Positions 49,845 through 61,400 of a DNA stretch of 64,000 nt are shown in pieces. This DNA comes from Nocardia higoensis (GTDB taxonomy: Bacteria; Actinomycetota; Actinomycetes; Mycobacteriales; Mycobacteriaceae): positions 1,364,001 to 1,428,000 of the forward strand of contig NZ_JADLQN010000001.1 in NCBI RefSeq assembly GCF_015477835.1. The letters run 5' to 3'. The position numbers were made by a program, and so were the translations under genes. Numbering within the stretch: position 1 is the first letter of the stretch; each line of letters begins with the position of its first letter. The notes beneath the pieces were generated by a model that was given only the letters and a program-made list of their open reading frames with translations, was not told the DNA's origin and ran no database searches.

Positions 49845-50762
49845 ATGATCAGTGAAGACCCGCACATCCTCGTCTCCGCGCCGATCGTCGTCGGCATCGA
49901 CGGCACCGCCGGTGACGCCGCGGTGCGGTGGGCCGCCGAGACCGCCGCCCGCCGCAAGCGCCGCCTGTTGCTCGTCAACGCCGTGAACGTGGCCGCGGCC
50001 AGCGCGGTCTTGGGGCCCTACGATCTTTTCGTCCCGCCGGTGACGACCGCTATGCGGGACAGCAGCGCCGAACTACTGGCCCGCGCCCGCGAGCTGGCGG
50101 CATCCGTCGCCCCGGACATCGACATCGATACCGAGTCCGCCGACGGCAGTCCCGGCAAGATCCTCATCGACCGATCGGCCACCGCGCACCTGACCGTCCT
50201 CGGCGCCACCGGCACCGGCGGCACGCTCGCGCACCTCGGGTCGACTCTGCTCGCGGTCACCTCGCACGCCTCCGGCACCGTCGCCGTGGTGCGCGGCGCG
50301 AACCCCACCGCCACCGAAGACGCGAACGGGCAGAGGCTGCCGGTGGTGGTCGGCGTGGACGGCAGCGAGCTGGGTCGCGCCGCGGTGGAGGTGGCGTTCA
50401 CCGAAGCCGCCGAGCGCAACGCGCCGCTGATCGCCGTGCATTCCTGGACCGACCTGCCCGCGGAGGGGTTCTTCGGCCTGCCGCCGGGCATCGAGGATCA
50501 GGATGTGCAGGAAGCCGCGCAGCAGTTGCTCGCCGAGCAGCTCGCGGGCTGGCGCGAGAAGTTCCCCGATCTCGACGTCTCCACCCGGGCCTACTTGTCC
50601 GGGCCGCGCAAACACCTGCGCGAGTGGTCCGAGCGGGCGCAGCTGGTCGTGGTCGGCAGCAGGGGGCGCGGCGGGTTCCGCGGCCTGCTGCTCGGTTCCA
50701 CCAGCAACGATCTGGTGCAGAACGCCCAGTGCCCGGTGATGGTGGTCCACCCGAAGAAGTGA
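49845..50762 (+). CDS. tandem universal stress protein (UspA x2)
   Basis: A 305-residue protein from ATG 49845, with GAAAGGG upstream. Two Usp domains: PIVVGIDGTAGDAAVRWAAE in the first and LPVVVGVDGSELGRAAVEVA in the second. The second ends with a full ATP-binding signature, VVVGSRGRGGFRGLLLGSTS. The first has a degenerate equivalent, TVLGATGTGGTLAHLGSTLL. Comparable double-domain Usps in mycobacteria respond to hypoxia or stasis. Confidence 0.88.
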   Translation: MISEDPHILVSAPIVVGIDGTAGDAAVRWAAETAARRKRRLLLVNAVNVAAASAVLGPYDLFVPPVTTAMRDSSAELLARARELAASVAPDIDIDTESADGSPGKILIDRSATAHLTVLGATGTGGTLAHLGSTLLAVTSHASGTVAVVRGANPTATEDANGQRLPVVVGVDGSELGRAAVEVAFTEAAERNAPLIAVHSWTDLPAEGFFGLPPGIEDQDVQEAAQQLLAEQLAGWREKFPDLDVSTRAYLSGPRKHLREWSERAQLVVVGSRGRGGFRGLLLGSTSNDLVQNAQCPVMVVHPKK

Positions 50763-51241
50763 GCACCCTGGCGCACCGCCCGTTCCCGCCCGAGTGAGAC
50801 CCGCCGCTGATTCGGCTTGTCACCGCCTGCGCACAGGCAGGCGGCCTCGGGCGAGCCAGGTGATCGCCTGCTACCGGACCCGGGCCGTACCGCCGGGTTC
50901 GGTGGACGACCCTTCCCGCTGATCACCGTGGAAGATGTTCGCGCATGCCGATCGCCGAGATCACCGCCACGGTGGTGACCGTCGCGGTCACCGTGTTCAC
51001 CGGCAGTCCGGCACCCGGCGTGATCGCGGGGGTGCTCCCACCGCGTCGCCCACTTCACCGAGGTGGTCGTGGCGGACCGAACCCGGGTGCGGCAGGATGT
51101 ATCCGGCGCGAGCGTCGGGACCAAAGACCCGTGCGGGACGTGACCGGATTCTCCTATGCTCCGAGAATCCGATCGAATCCGCACGCCAGTCCGGTCGGTC
51201 GCTCCGAATGCCCGCCAGCAAGCTCGCCCGAAAGGCTGCCG
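50763..51241. other. 479-base spacer between stress-protein genes
   Basis: No convincing gene. A short frame at 50,945 (PIAEITATVVTVAVTVFTGS) has a hydrophobic start but soon becomes Arg/Pro-rich and random-looking. The 3' part holds the promoter and ribosome site (AAAGG near 51,230) for the next gene. The region may contain a decayed small gene. Confidence 0.5.
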
Positions 51242-52114
51242 ATGTCCGAGAATTCGCAAGCGCCCGTCGTCGTCGGAGTGGACGGCTCCGAATCCGCCCG
51301 CCCCGCGCTGGTCTGGGCGGCCGAATACGCCGCCAGGCACCGTCGGCCCCTGCACCTGGTGTACGCGATCGGCATGCCGGTCACCTTCGACCCCGGTTTC
51401 GCCGGTCCGGTCGACAACGAGACGAGCATCGAGGCCGCGAAGCCGACCGTCGCCGAGGCCGCCGAGACCGCGCGCAAGGCGGCCGTCGCCATCGGCGAAC
51501 TCACCGTGAAGTCCTCCGTGGTGGTGTCCGCGCCCATCCCCGAGCTGCTGCGCCGCTCCGAAGAGGCGCATCTGGTCGTGGTCGGCAGCCGCGGTCTCGG
51601 CGCGTTCCGCCGGGCGCTGCTCGGCTCGGTCAGCACCGCGCTGGTGCGGCACGCCGAGTCCCCGGTCGCGGTCATCCCGGAGACCGAACCCGCGCCCGAG
51701 GGCCCCGTCGTCGTCGGCGTGGACGGGTCGCCGCTGAGCAGCGCCGCCATCGCGCTGGCCTACGAGGAGGCGCAAGCCCGTGGCGCGAAGCTGGTCGCCG
51801 TGCACGGGTGGTCCGAGCTCTACCGCTATGTCTCCCGCGACGAGATGCAGGGCGAGGCGGAGGCCCTGGTGGCGGAGAACCTGGCCGGTTACGGCGAGCG
51901 CTACCCTGACGTCGTGGTCGAGCGTCTCGTCGAAGAGGAGCGCCCGGCCAAGCTCCTGTTGAAGGCCGCGGAATCGGCGCGCCTGGTCGTGGTGGGCAGC
52001 CACGGCCGCGGCGGGTTCCCCGGCATGACCCTCGGTTCGGTCAGCCAAGCTGTGTTGCACGGAACCGACAGCCCCGTCATCGTGGTGCGCCCCCGGCCGG
52101 GAGCCACCGCCTGA
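51242..52114 (+). CDS. tandem universal stress protein (UspA x2)
   Basis: A 290-residue protein with two Usp domains, both with intact ATP-binding motifs: VVVGVDGSESARPALVWAAE with VVVGSRGLGAFRRALLGSVS, and GPVVVGVDGSPLSSAAIALA with VVVGSHGRGGFPGMTLGSVS. The sister gene at 49,845 has only one clear nucleotide site, so the two are paralogues rather than recent copies. Likely ATP-binding cytoplasmic stress regulator. Confidence 0.9.
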   Translation: MSENSQAPVVVGVDGSESARPALVWAAEYAARHRRPLHLVYAIGMPVTFDPGFAGPVDNETSIEAAKPTVAEAAETARKAAVAIGELTVKSSVVVSAPIPELLRRSEEAHLVVVGSRGLGAFRRALLGSVSTALVRHAESPVAVIPETEPAPEGPVVVGVDGSPLSSAAIALAYEEAQARGAKLVAVHGWSELYRYVSRDEMQGEAEALVAENLAGYGERYPDVVVERLVEEERPAKLLLKAAESARLVVVGSHGRGGFPGMTLGSVSQAVLHGTDSPVIVVRPRPGATA

Positions 52115-52147
52115 CCCACCACGACACCACCGGACGGAGAATCCACC

Positions 52148-52282
52148 ATGTGCATGCCCACACCCTGCTCGACCTGCGGTAAGACCACCTGGGCCGGATG
52201 CGGTCAGCACATCGACGAGGTCCAGGCGAGCGTGCCCGCGGACCAGTGGTGCCCCGGTCACGCGGAGTCGAACGCCGGCTGA
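52148..52282 (+). CDS. 44-residue zinc-ribbon-like protein
   Basis: ATG 52148 follows GGACGGAG. The product is MCMPTPCSTCGKTTWAGCGQ, then HIDEVQASVPADQWCPGHAE and SNAG. Cys7, Cys10, Cys18 and Cys35, with His21 and His38, could bind one metal ion. I recall very similar tiny proteins as widespread in actinobacteria but without known function. It begins 33 bases after the stress protein stop and may share its transcript; a strong hairpin follows. Confidence 0.75.
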   Translation: MCMPTPCSTCGKTTWAGCGQHIDEVQASVPADQWCPGHAESNAG

Positions 52283-52344
52283 TCCACGCGGGCGTCCGGC
52301 GTCGTCGGCTGGCGCATGACGGTCGTCTCTCCCCGTCGGCTTAC

Positions 52345-52376
52345 CGGCGCGCTCAGCTGATTCGCTGAGCGCGCCG
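52345..52376. terminator. perfect 13-bp hairpin between convergent genes
   Basis: CGGCGCGCTCAGC (52345-52357), loop TGATTC, GCTGAGCGCGCCG (52364-52376). It lies 63 bases after the small protein stop and 66 bases before the NRPS stop (opposite strand), so it can terminate transcription from both sides. Confidence 0.8.
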
Positions 52377-52441
52377 CGCTCGTCCGATTCGGCAGTCCGT
52401 CGGACGGGCCGAGTGGCTGGTCGCCGACACCGACCGGGTGA

Positions 52442-55400
52442 TCACCAGCCGAGCCATTCGTCGAGGATCCCGGCGATCCGGGCGAGCACGGCCGGATCGG
52501 TCATGCCCAGGTGCTCCGCGTCGACGTTCACGTCGGCGATCCGACCGCCGACGAGCGGTGCCCAGCCCTGGTGTCCCCGCGCGTCGGCTCTGCGGTTCTC
52601 GGTCGCGGTGAAGTACAGCATGTCGGTGTCCACGGGGCGGGGCCGCCATTCCGCGGCCGCGCGGATGGACATGTTGTAGGCGTCGGTCATACGCTCGAGC
52701 ATGGCCGCGTCGACCCCGACGCCGTCACCGAAGTGCTCGCGGATCAGTTCGGCCGCCTCCTGCGCAGTGGCCTCGGCGTCCACGAAGTCGATGCCGAGCA
52801 CCGGGCCGAGATTGCTGATGAGGTCACCGGTCGTGACGGTGGTGACCATCGACGCGTCGAACCCGTCGGCCTCGGCGTCGAGCAACGCCAGCAGCGCGAC
52901 CTGTTCACCGGCCTCGCGCATGTCGGCGGCGATCGCGTGCGCGATCTGACCGCCCAGCGACCAGCCGAGCAGGTGGTACGGCCCGTGCGGCTGAACCTTC
53001 CTGATCTCGTCGTAGTAGCGCTGGGCGATCTCCTCGATAGTGGTCGGACCGGGCAGCTCGCCGCTGAGTTGCGGCGCCTGCAAACCGTAGATGGGCCGGT
53101 CGGCGCGAAGATACTCGTCGAGGGGACGGTAGGCCCAGGCCAGGCCCGATGCCGGGTGCACGCAGAACAGCGGAGGCAACTCACCGCGGGTCCGGATCGG
53201 CAGCAGCACCTCGAATCCCAGCCCCTGACCGGTCGTGGCGTCGACGCCCGAGCGCATCCCCGATTCGATGCGCCTGGCCAGATCGGCCGGGCGCGGATCC
53301 GACAGCATCCAGCTCACCGGAACCTCGTAGTGCAGGCCCTTCTTCAGTTCGGTCACCACCTGCACCGAGCGCAGCGAGTTCCCGCCGAGGGCGTAGAAGT
53401 CGTCGTCGGCGCCGACCCGCTCCACGCCGAGGACGTTCTCGAAGGCACGGGCCACTTCACCCTCCAGCCAGGTGGCTGGCTCACGGAACTCCTTGGTCGA
53501 CAGCTGCGGCTCCGGTAGCGCCTTGCGATCCAGCTTGCCCGAGGCGGTGAACGGCACGGTGTCGAGCACCAGCACGGTGCTGGGCACCATGTAGTCGGGC
53601 AGCTCGGTGGCGGCGTGGGCGAGCACGGCGTCGACGTCGACGGTGGCGCCCGCGGCGGGAACCAGGTAGCCGACGAGGCGGGCCGCGAGCCCTTCGCCGT
53701 ACACCGCGGCGATCGCCCTGGCGACCGTGTGGTGTTCGCCGAGGACCGCTTCGATCTCGCCGAGTTCGATCCGCAGGCCGCGCAGCTTCACCTGGAAGTC
53801 GGTGCGGCCCAGGTACTCCAGCTCCCCTGTGCGCCGCCACCTGGCCAGGTCTCCGGTGCGATACAGGCGTTTGCCCTCGGTGAAGGGGTCGGGCACGAAA
53901 CGCTCGGCGGTCAGGCCGGGACGCGATTGGTAGCCGCGCGCCGCCTGCTCGCCCGCGAGGTACAGCTCACCCGCCACACCGGGCGGCACCGGACGCAGCC
54001 GGGTGTCGAGCACGTACGCCCGTACGTTCCACACCGGACCGCCCATCGGGATGCTGCCCTCGTCGTCCGCGCGCACCGCGCGCGCGGTCGCGTGCAGGGT
54101 GAACTCGGTCGGGCCGTAGAGATTGTGCAGCTCGGCGCCGGGCAGCACGCGCCGGGCGGCGGCGACCACATCGCCGCCGAATGCCTCGCCGCCCACCAAC
54201 AACGCCCGCAGCGAATGCAGCGACTCGGCCGGGACCGCGTCGGCGAACGCCGCCAGCATGGACGGCACGAACGAGGTCACCGTGACCCGTTGCGCGGCGA
54301 TGACGTCGGCGAGATAGGCCGGATCGGCGTGGCCGTCGGACCTGGCGATCACCATCCGGGCCCCCGCCGCGAGCGTGCCGAACAACTCCCACACCGACAC
54401 GTCGAACGTCGCGGGCGTCTTGTACAGCACCGTGTCCTCGGGCGAGAGGGTGTAGGTCCCGATGATCCAGTGCAGCTGATTGAGCACCGCGCGGTGCGCC
54501 ACGGCCACGCCCTTCGGCCGTCCGGTCGAGCCGGAGGTGAAGAGCACGTAGGCGACATTGTCCGGCCGCAACGCCGCGGTCCGGTCGTCGTCGGTGACGG
54601 GCGAGTCGTCGAACTCGGACAGATCCAGACCGTCCAGACTCGTCAGTACCACCACCGGTTCGGCGGTCGCGAGGATGTAGTCGATGCGGTCGGCCGGATA
54701 GTCCGGGTCGACCGGGACGTAGCCGCCGCCCGCGGTGATCACCGCGTGCGTGGCGACAACCTGATCCAGGCTGCGCCGCATCCGCAGCGCCACCAGCGAT
54801 TCCGGCCCGACTCCACGCGAGATCAGCCAGCGGGCCAGCCGGTTCACCCGCGAGGCGAAATCGGCGTAGGTCAGCGACCGGTCTCCGTCGAGCACGGCGG
54901 TGCGCTCGGCGTATGTGCCGACGGCGTCGGCGATGATCGAGGCCAGTGTGACGTCCGGATCGAGCGGACGATCAGTCGCATTCCACCGTGTCAGCACGGC
55001 TTCCCGTTCGTCGGCGTCGAGCAGGTCGACCTCGTGCAGTGGTCGGCTCGGATCGTCGGCCAATGCGCGCAGCAGGCGCTGCAGGCGGGCGACGATGGTT
55101 GTCACGGTGTCCGGATCGAACAAGTCGGTCGCGTAGCTGATCCCACCGTCGAGACCCGCGGGCGCGCCGGTGTCGTCGTAGGAGTCCGACACGGTGACCT
55201 GCAGATCGAACAGCGAGGTACCGGTGTCTGCTTCCACCGCCGACACCGACAGTTCGGGCAGTTCGAAATCGGTCGATGCCTGGTTCTGGAAGGCCAGCAT
55301 CACCTGGAACAGCGGGTGATGGGCGTGCGAACGCACCGGGTTCAGCTCCTGCACCAGCCGTTCGAACGGCACGTCGGCGTGTCCGAACGCCGACAGGTCG

Positions 55401-58400
55401 GCGCCGCGCACATGTTCGAGCAGGTCGGTGAACGACATGCCCGCCCGCACCCTGGTCCGCAGCACGAGGGTGTTGACGAACATGCCGATCAGATCGTCGA
55501 GCTCGGGCTCGCCGCGGCCGGCGTAGGGCGTGCCGATCGCGACATCGTCGGTGGCCGACAATCGGGCCAGCACCGCGGCCAGCGCGGTGTGGAACACCAT
55601 GAACAGCGTGGCATTGTGCGCCCGGGCGACGCGTTGCAGATCGGCGTGCAGCGCGGCATCGACGGTGAACGGCACGCTCGCCCCCGCGTAGGACTGCACC
55701 GGTGGCCGGGGCCGGTCGGTCGGCAGTTCCAGCACGGCGGGCAGTTCGGCCAGTTCCGCCGTCCAGAAATCGATCTGCGCCCGCAGCAGCGAGGCGGGGT
55801 CGTCCTCGGTGCCGAGCACCGTGTGCTGCCAGATGGCGTAGTCCGCGTACTGGACCGCAAGCGGCGTCCACGCCGGGGCCTGCCCCTGCATGCGGGCGGC
55901 GTAGGCCATCATCATGTCGCGGGCCAGCGGGCGCAGGGAGGAGCCGTCACCGGTGATGTGGTGCATGACCGCGGCCAGCACCCATTCGTCGCCGCCGAGG
56001 TCGAACAGCCGCAGCCGAAAGGGGACTTCGGAGGTCACGTCGAACACCTGCGACACGAAAGCCGAGACCGCCTCGGGGACTTCGGCCTCCGTGATGCCGA
56101 CGACCGGGATCGACGGCGCCGACTCCGACGCGGGCAGCACCACCTGGGCCGGTTCGCCGCCCGCGTGTGGGTAGACGGTGCGCAGCACCTCGTGGCGGGC
56201 GACCACGTCACCGACGGCGGCACGCAACGCCTCCAGGTCGAGGCGGCCGCGCAAGCGCATCACGATCGGGATGCTGTAGGCGGGCGAGTCCGGCTCGAAG
56301 CGGTTGAGGAACCACATCCGCTGCTGTGCGTAGGACAGCGGAATGCGCGGTGGCCTGCGCTGTGCGGTCAGCGCGACCCGGCCCACATCGGCGTGCGATT
56401 CCACCCGCGCGGCCAGCCGCGCCACGGTCGGGGCCTCGAAGATCATCTGCACCGGGACGGTCGTGTCCAGTGCGGCGCCGACGCGGGCGGCCACCCTGGT
56501 CGCGATCAGGCTGTTGCCGCCCAGTTCGAAGAAGTCGTCGTCGGCGCCGACAGCTCGGTCGATGTCGAGCACGTCGCCGAACACGGCGGCCACGATCTCC
56601 TCCACCGGCGACCCCGGCGCGCGGAATCGCTTGGCCTGCAACACCGGTGCGGGCAGGGCTCGACGGTCGAGTTTGCCGTTGGGCGACAACGGGACCTCGT
56701 CGAGCACCATCACCGCCGCGGGCACCATGTAGGACGGCAGCACCTCGGCCAGGGCGGCGCTCAATTCCGCGCCGGTGACCTCGGCTCCGGCGGCGGGGAC
56801 GACGTAGGACACGAGCATCGTCGTTCCCGCGCCCTCGCGACGCGGGACCGTGGCGGCGAAGGAGACGTCCTCGCGCGCGTCGAGCACCGCGTCGATCTCG
56901 CCCAGTTCGACCCGGAAGCCGCGGATCTTGACCTGGAAGTCGTTGCGCCCGACGAACGCCAGGCGGCCGTCGGTGGTCCAGCGCACCACGTCGCCGGTGC
57001 GGTACATGCGCTCGCCCGGTTCACCGAACGGGCACGGCACGAAGCGGGCCGCGCTGACGGCGGGCTTGTTGAGGTAGCCGCGCGCCGACGCCGGGCCTGC
57101 CAGGTACAGCTCACCGGCCACACCGGCGGGCACCGGCCGCAATCGTCCGTCGAGCACCAGCGCCCGGATGCCCGGCAGCGGGACGCCGATGGTGGGCCGG
57201 TCACCCGGTCGTACCCGGCGTGCGGCCGTGGCGATGATGGTGGCCTCGGTGGGGCCGTACAGCACCCGGAACTCGCGTCTGCGCGCCCGGTCGGTACCTG
57301 CCCACCGCCGCACCAGATCCTCGGGGACCTGCTCGCCGCCGGACATGACCAGCCGCAGATCGTCCAAGCCGTCCGGATCGACCGAGGCCAGCGCCGCCGG
57401 GGTCACGAACGCGTGGGTCACCCGACGGGTGCGCAGCAGCTCGGCCAGTTCGCCACCGCCGTAGGTGCCGACCGGGGCGATCACCAGAGTGGCCGCGGCA
57501 CTGACCGCGGTCAGGATCTCGAGCAGCGACGCGTCGAAGGACGGGGAGGCGAAGTGCAGGACACGGGCGGTGGGGGTGAGCTCGGTGTCCGCGCGTTGCC
57601 CCGCGTGGAAGTCGGCGATGCCCGTGTGACTGACGGCCACGCCCTTGGGCACGCCGGTGGAACCGGAGGTGAAGACGACGTAGGCCATGTTCTCGGTGCG
57701 CAGCGGACGCGTCCGCTCGTCGTCGGTGACCGGCTCGGCGGACACGGCTTCCAGCCGGGCCAGGACACCAGGAGAGTCGACGACGATCCAGTCCACCGCG
57801 CCGGGCAGCTCGTCGCGAGCGCCGGACACCGTGATCCCCAGTGCCGCACCCGATTCGGTGATCATCTGCTCGATGCGGGCAGCCGGGTAGGTGGGGTCGA
57901 CCGGAACGTAGACGGCGCCGGACTTCACCACCGCCCACCAGGCGACGACCGATTCCACCGACCGCGCCACCGCGACCGGCACCGGGACCTCCGGCCCGGC
58001 CCCCGCGGCGATCAGCAGCCGGGCCAGCCGGCTGGAGCGCTCGTCGAGTTCGGCATAGGTCAGCTCGGTATCGCCTGCGACAAGAGCTGTGCCGCCGCGA
58101 TTCTCGCGGACCGCTGCCGCGAACAGCTCGGGCAGTGTGGCGGGCGAGTCCGTCTCCGGACGTGCGCCGACACGCGAGACGAGGTCGTCGCGTTCGCCTT
58201 CGGCCAGCCAGTCGATGTCGCCGACCGGTGCGGCGGGGTCGGCGGCGATGCCTGCCAGCAGCCGGTTCAGGCGGTCGACGAAGCCGGTCACCGTGGCCTC
58301 GTCGAACAGGTCGCGCGCGTACATCATCTGGCCCGAGACGCCCTCGGGGTCACCGGATTCGCCGTATTCGTCGGAGAGCACCAGTTGCAGGTCGAACTGG

Positions 58401-61400
58401 CTCACACCGGTGTCCACATCGGCGCGCGAGACGACGACCTCGGGCAGCGCCACCTCGACGTTCGACAAGTTCTGGAAGGCGAGCAGCACCTGGAACAACG
58501 GATGCGCGGAGCTCGAACGGTCGGGATTGAGTTCCTCCACGACACGCTCGAACGGCACGTCCGCGTGTTCGAAGGCGAGCAGGTCGATCTCCCTGGTGCG
58601 GTCGAGCAGGCCGGTGAACGGTTCCTTCGCCTCGACCGGGGTCCGCAGCACCAGTGTGTTGACGAACATGCCGACCAGATCGTCGAGTCCCTGCTCGCCG
58701 CGACCGGCGATCGGAGTGCCGATCACCACGTCGTCGGTGTCGCTCGAGCGCCCGAGCAGGACGGCCAGGGCCGCGTGCACGACCATGAACAGCGAGGCGC
58801 CCTGCTCGTGCGCCAGTTCCACGAGCTTGCGATGGACCTCGGGCGCGATCCGGAACGGCACCCGGCCGCCCTCCAGCGAGGAGGTCGCGGGCCTGGGCCG
58901 ATCCATGGGCAGGTGCAACTGGTCCGGGGCGCCGTCCAGGGTCGAGCGCCAGAACGCCAGCTGCTCGGCCAGCAGTGATTCGGGGTCGTCGGCCGAGCCG
59001 AGCACCTGCCGCTGCCACAGCGCGTAGTCGGCGTACTGGACCGGCAGCGGCTCCCACACCGGGGCGTGGCCGGCGACCCGCGCGGTGTAGGCGACCATCA
59101 CGTCGCGGGCCAGCGGTCCCATCGACTGGCCGTCACCCGCGATGTGGTGCACGACCATGACCAGCAGGTATTCCCCTTCACCGGCGGCACGCCCACGGCC
59201 GGCGATCTCGAACAGGCCGACGCGCATCGGCACCTGCGTGGTGACGTCGAAGCCCGCGCGCATGAACGCGCCCACGACTTCGGCGACCGCTTCCTCCCGC
59301 GCGGGGGCGACCCGGATCAGGGCAGGCTCCGGATCGTCGAGGACCCACTGGTGGGGTTCGCCCGCGGTCTCCGGGTAGATCGTGCGCAGCACCTCGTGCC
59401 GCTCCACCACGTCGCGTAGCGCCGCCTCGAGCGCGGCGATGTTCAACCGGCCCGACAGGCGCAGCATGACCGGGATGTTGTAGGCCGCCGAGTCCGGCTC
59501 GAAGCGGTTCAGGAACCACATCCGCTGCTGGGCCAGCGACAACGGCACCAGCTCCGGACGCACCCCCGCGGTGAGCGCCACCCGGCCACGGCCGCCGAAG
59601 GTGCGTGCGAGTTCGGCCAGCGCGCCGACGGTGGGCGCCTCGAACACCGCGCGCACGGGAACCCGCGCGTCCAGTGCCGCGCCGATTCGCGCCGCCACCA
59701 GCGAGGCGCTCAGAGAATCACCGCCGAGGACGAAGAAGTCGTCGTCCACGCCGACCCGTTTCACGTCGAGCACATCGGCGAACGCGGCCGCGACCACGCC
59801 CTCCAGCCACGAACTGGGCGCGCGGAACTCGCGCGTGGCGAACTCCGGCGCGGGCAGCCGATCGCGATCGAGTTTGCCGTTGGCGGTCAGCGGCACCTCG
59901 TCGAGCACGATCACCGCGTGCGGCACCATGTAGGCGGGCAGCGTGGCGCTCAGCGCTTCGCGCAACGTCTTGCCCAGATCCTCGCGCGACTCGCCGCCGG
60001 ACACACTCGTCCCCTCGACCGGCACCACGTAGGACACCAGCAGCACCGGACGCCCCTCGGCGGCGCGCGGCACCGTGACCGCCCAGGCGACCTCCGGCCG
60101 CGCGCCCAGGGCCGCGTCGATCTCGCCGAGCTCGATCCGGGTGCCGCGGATCTTCACCTGGAAGTCGTTGCGGCCGATAAATTCCAGCTCGCCCGAGGCG
60201 GTGCGGCGCACCAGGTCGCCGGTGCGGTACATCCGGCGTCCTGGTTCGCCGAACGGGCAGGCCACGAAGCGGGCCGCGCTCATTCCGGGTTTGCCGATGT
60301 ACCCGTCGGCCAAGCCGACGCCGAACAGATACAGCTCACCCACGACACCGTCGGGCACCGGGCGCAGCCAGGTGTCGAGCACCGCCGTGGCGACCGGGCC
60401 GACCGGGCGGCCGACGGTGATCGGCAGGCCGGGGTGCATGGGCGCGCTCGCGGTCGCCCAGATGGTCGACTCGCTGGGGCCGTAGAGGTTGATCATGGCG
60501 CGGTTCGGCGCCCACCGCTCGACCAGTTCCGGGCCGACCGGCTCGCCTGCCGTCGCCAGCACCCGCAGCTCGTCCATGCCGTCGTCGGGCACGGTAGCCA
60601 GGGCGGACGGCGTCAGCACCGCATGCGACACGTGTTCGCGGCGTATCAGTCGCGCCAGTTCGGGGCCGCCGTAGACGTCCGCGGGCGAGATCACCAGCCT
60701 GCCGCCGGAGCCGTGGGCCATCAGCAGTTCGAACACCGAGGCGTCGAAACTCGGCGAAGCCACCTGCAGCACAATGGAATCCGGGCCGACACCGAGATAG
60801 CGGCGCTGGGCGGCCACCAGATCGGCCAGACCACGATGGCCCACCAGTACGCCCTTCGGGACACCGGTGGAGCCGGAGGTGTAGAGCAGATACGCGGTGG
60901 CCTCGATCGGGACAGGGCCGCCTCGTTCGGCATCGGTGATCGGACCGGAGGGCATCGCCTCGATCGCCCGGAGGGTTCGTTCGTCGTCGACGAGCAGCCG
61001 GTCGAAGGCCGCGGGCAGCCGATCGGTGGATGCGGTGTCGCTCACGCCCACGCGCGCGCCGGAGTCGTCGACCATGAACGCGATGCGTTCGGCGGGCAGT
61101 TTGGGGTCGACGGCCAGGAAGGTCGCGCCGGTCTTGGCGACCGCCCACAGAGTCAGTGCAGCCGCTGTCGATCGGGGTAGGACGCAGGCCACAACGGTTC
61201 CCGGCCGGACACCGCGCCTGAGCAGGAGCCGGGCGAGGCGGTCGGATCGTTCGTCGAGTTGCCGGTAGGTCATGACATGCCCGTCCTGCGGGGCGTCGGT
61301 CGCCGACTGCTCGTCGCCGATCGCCGCTCGCTCGCCGTAGACGACCGCGGGCGCGTCGGGCACGGCCGCCGCGGCGGCCCCGAGGAGCGCGGGCAGGGTG

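Noticed and set aside
50945..51170. Small membrane protein in the stress-gene spacer
   Set aside because: The hydrophobic start lasts about 20 residues and then becomes Arg/Pro/Gly-rich; the ribosome site is poor and no family is recognised.
53615..58978. 1,787-codon open frame on the + strand opposite the NRPS
   Set aside because: It mirrors the NRPS codon pattern (GC-rich third positions give long antisense frames), is Arg/His/Gly/Gln-rich, has no domain and no ribosome site. The NRPS on the other strand is certain.
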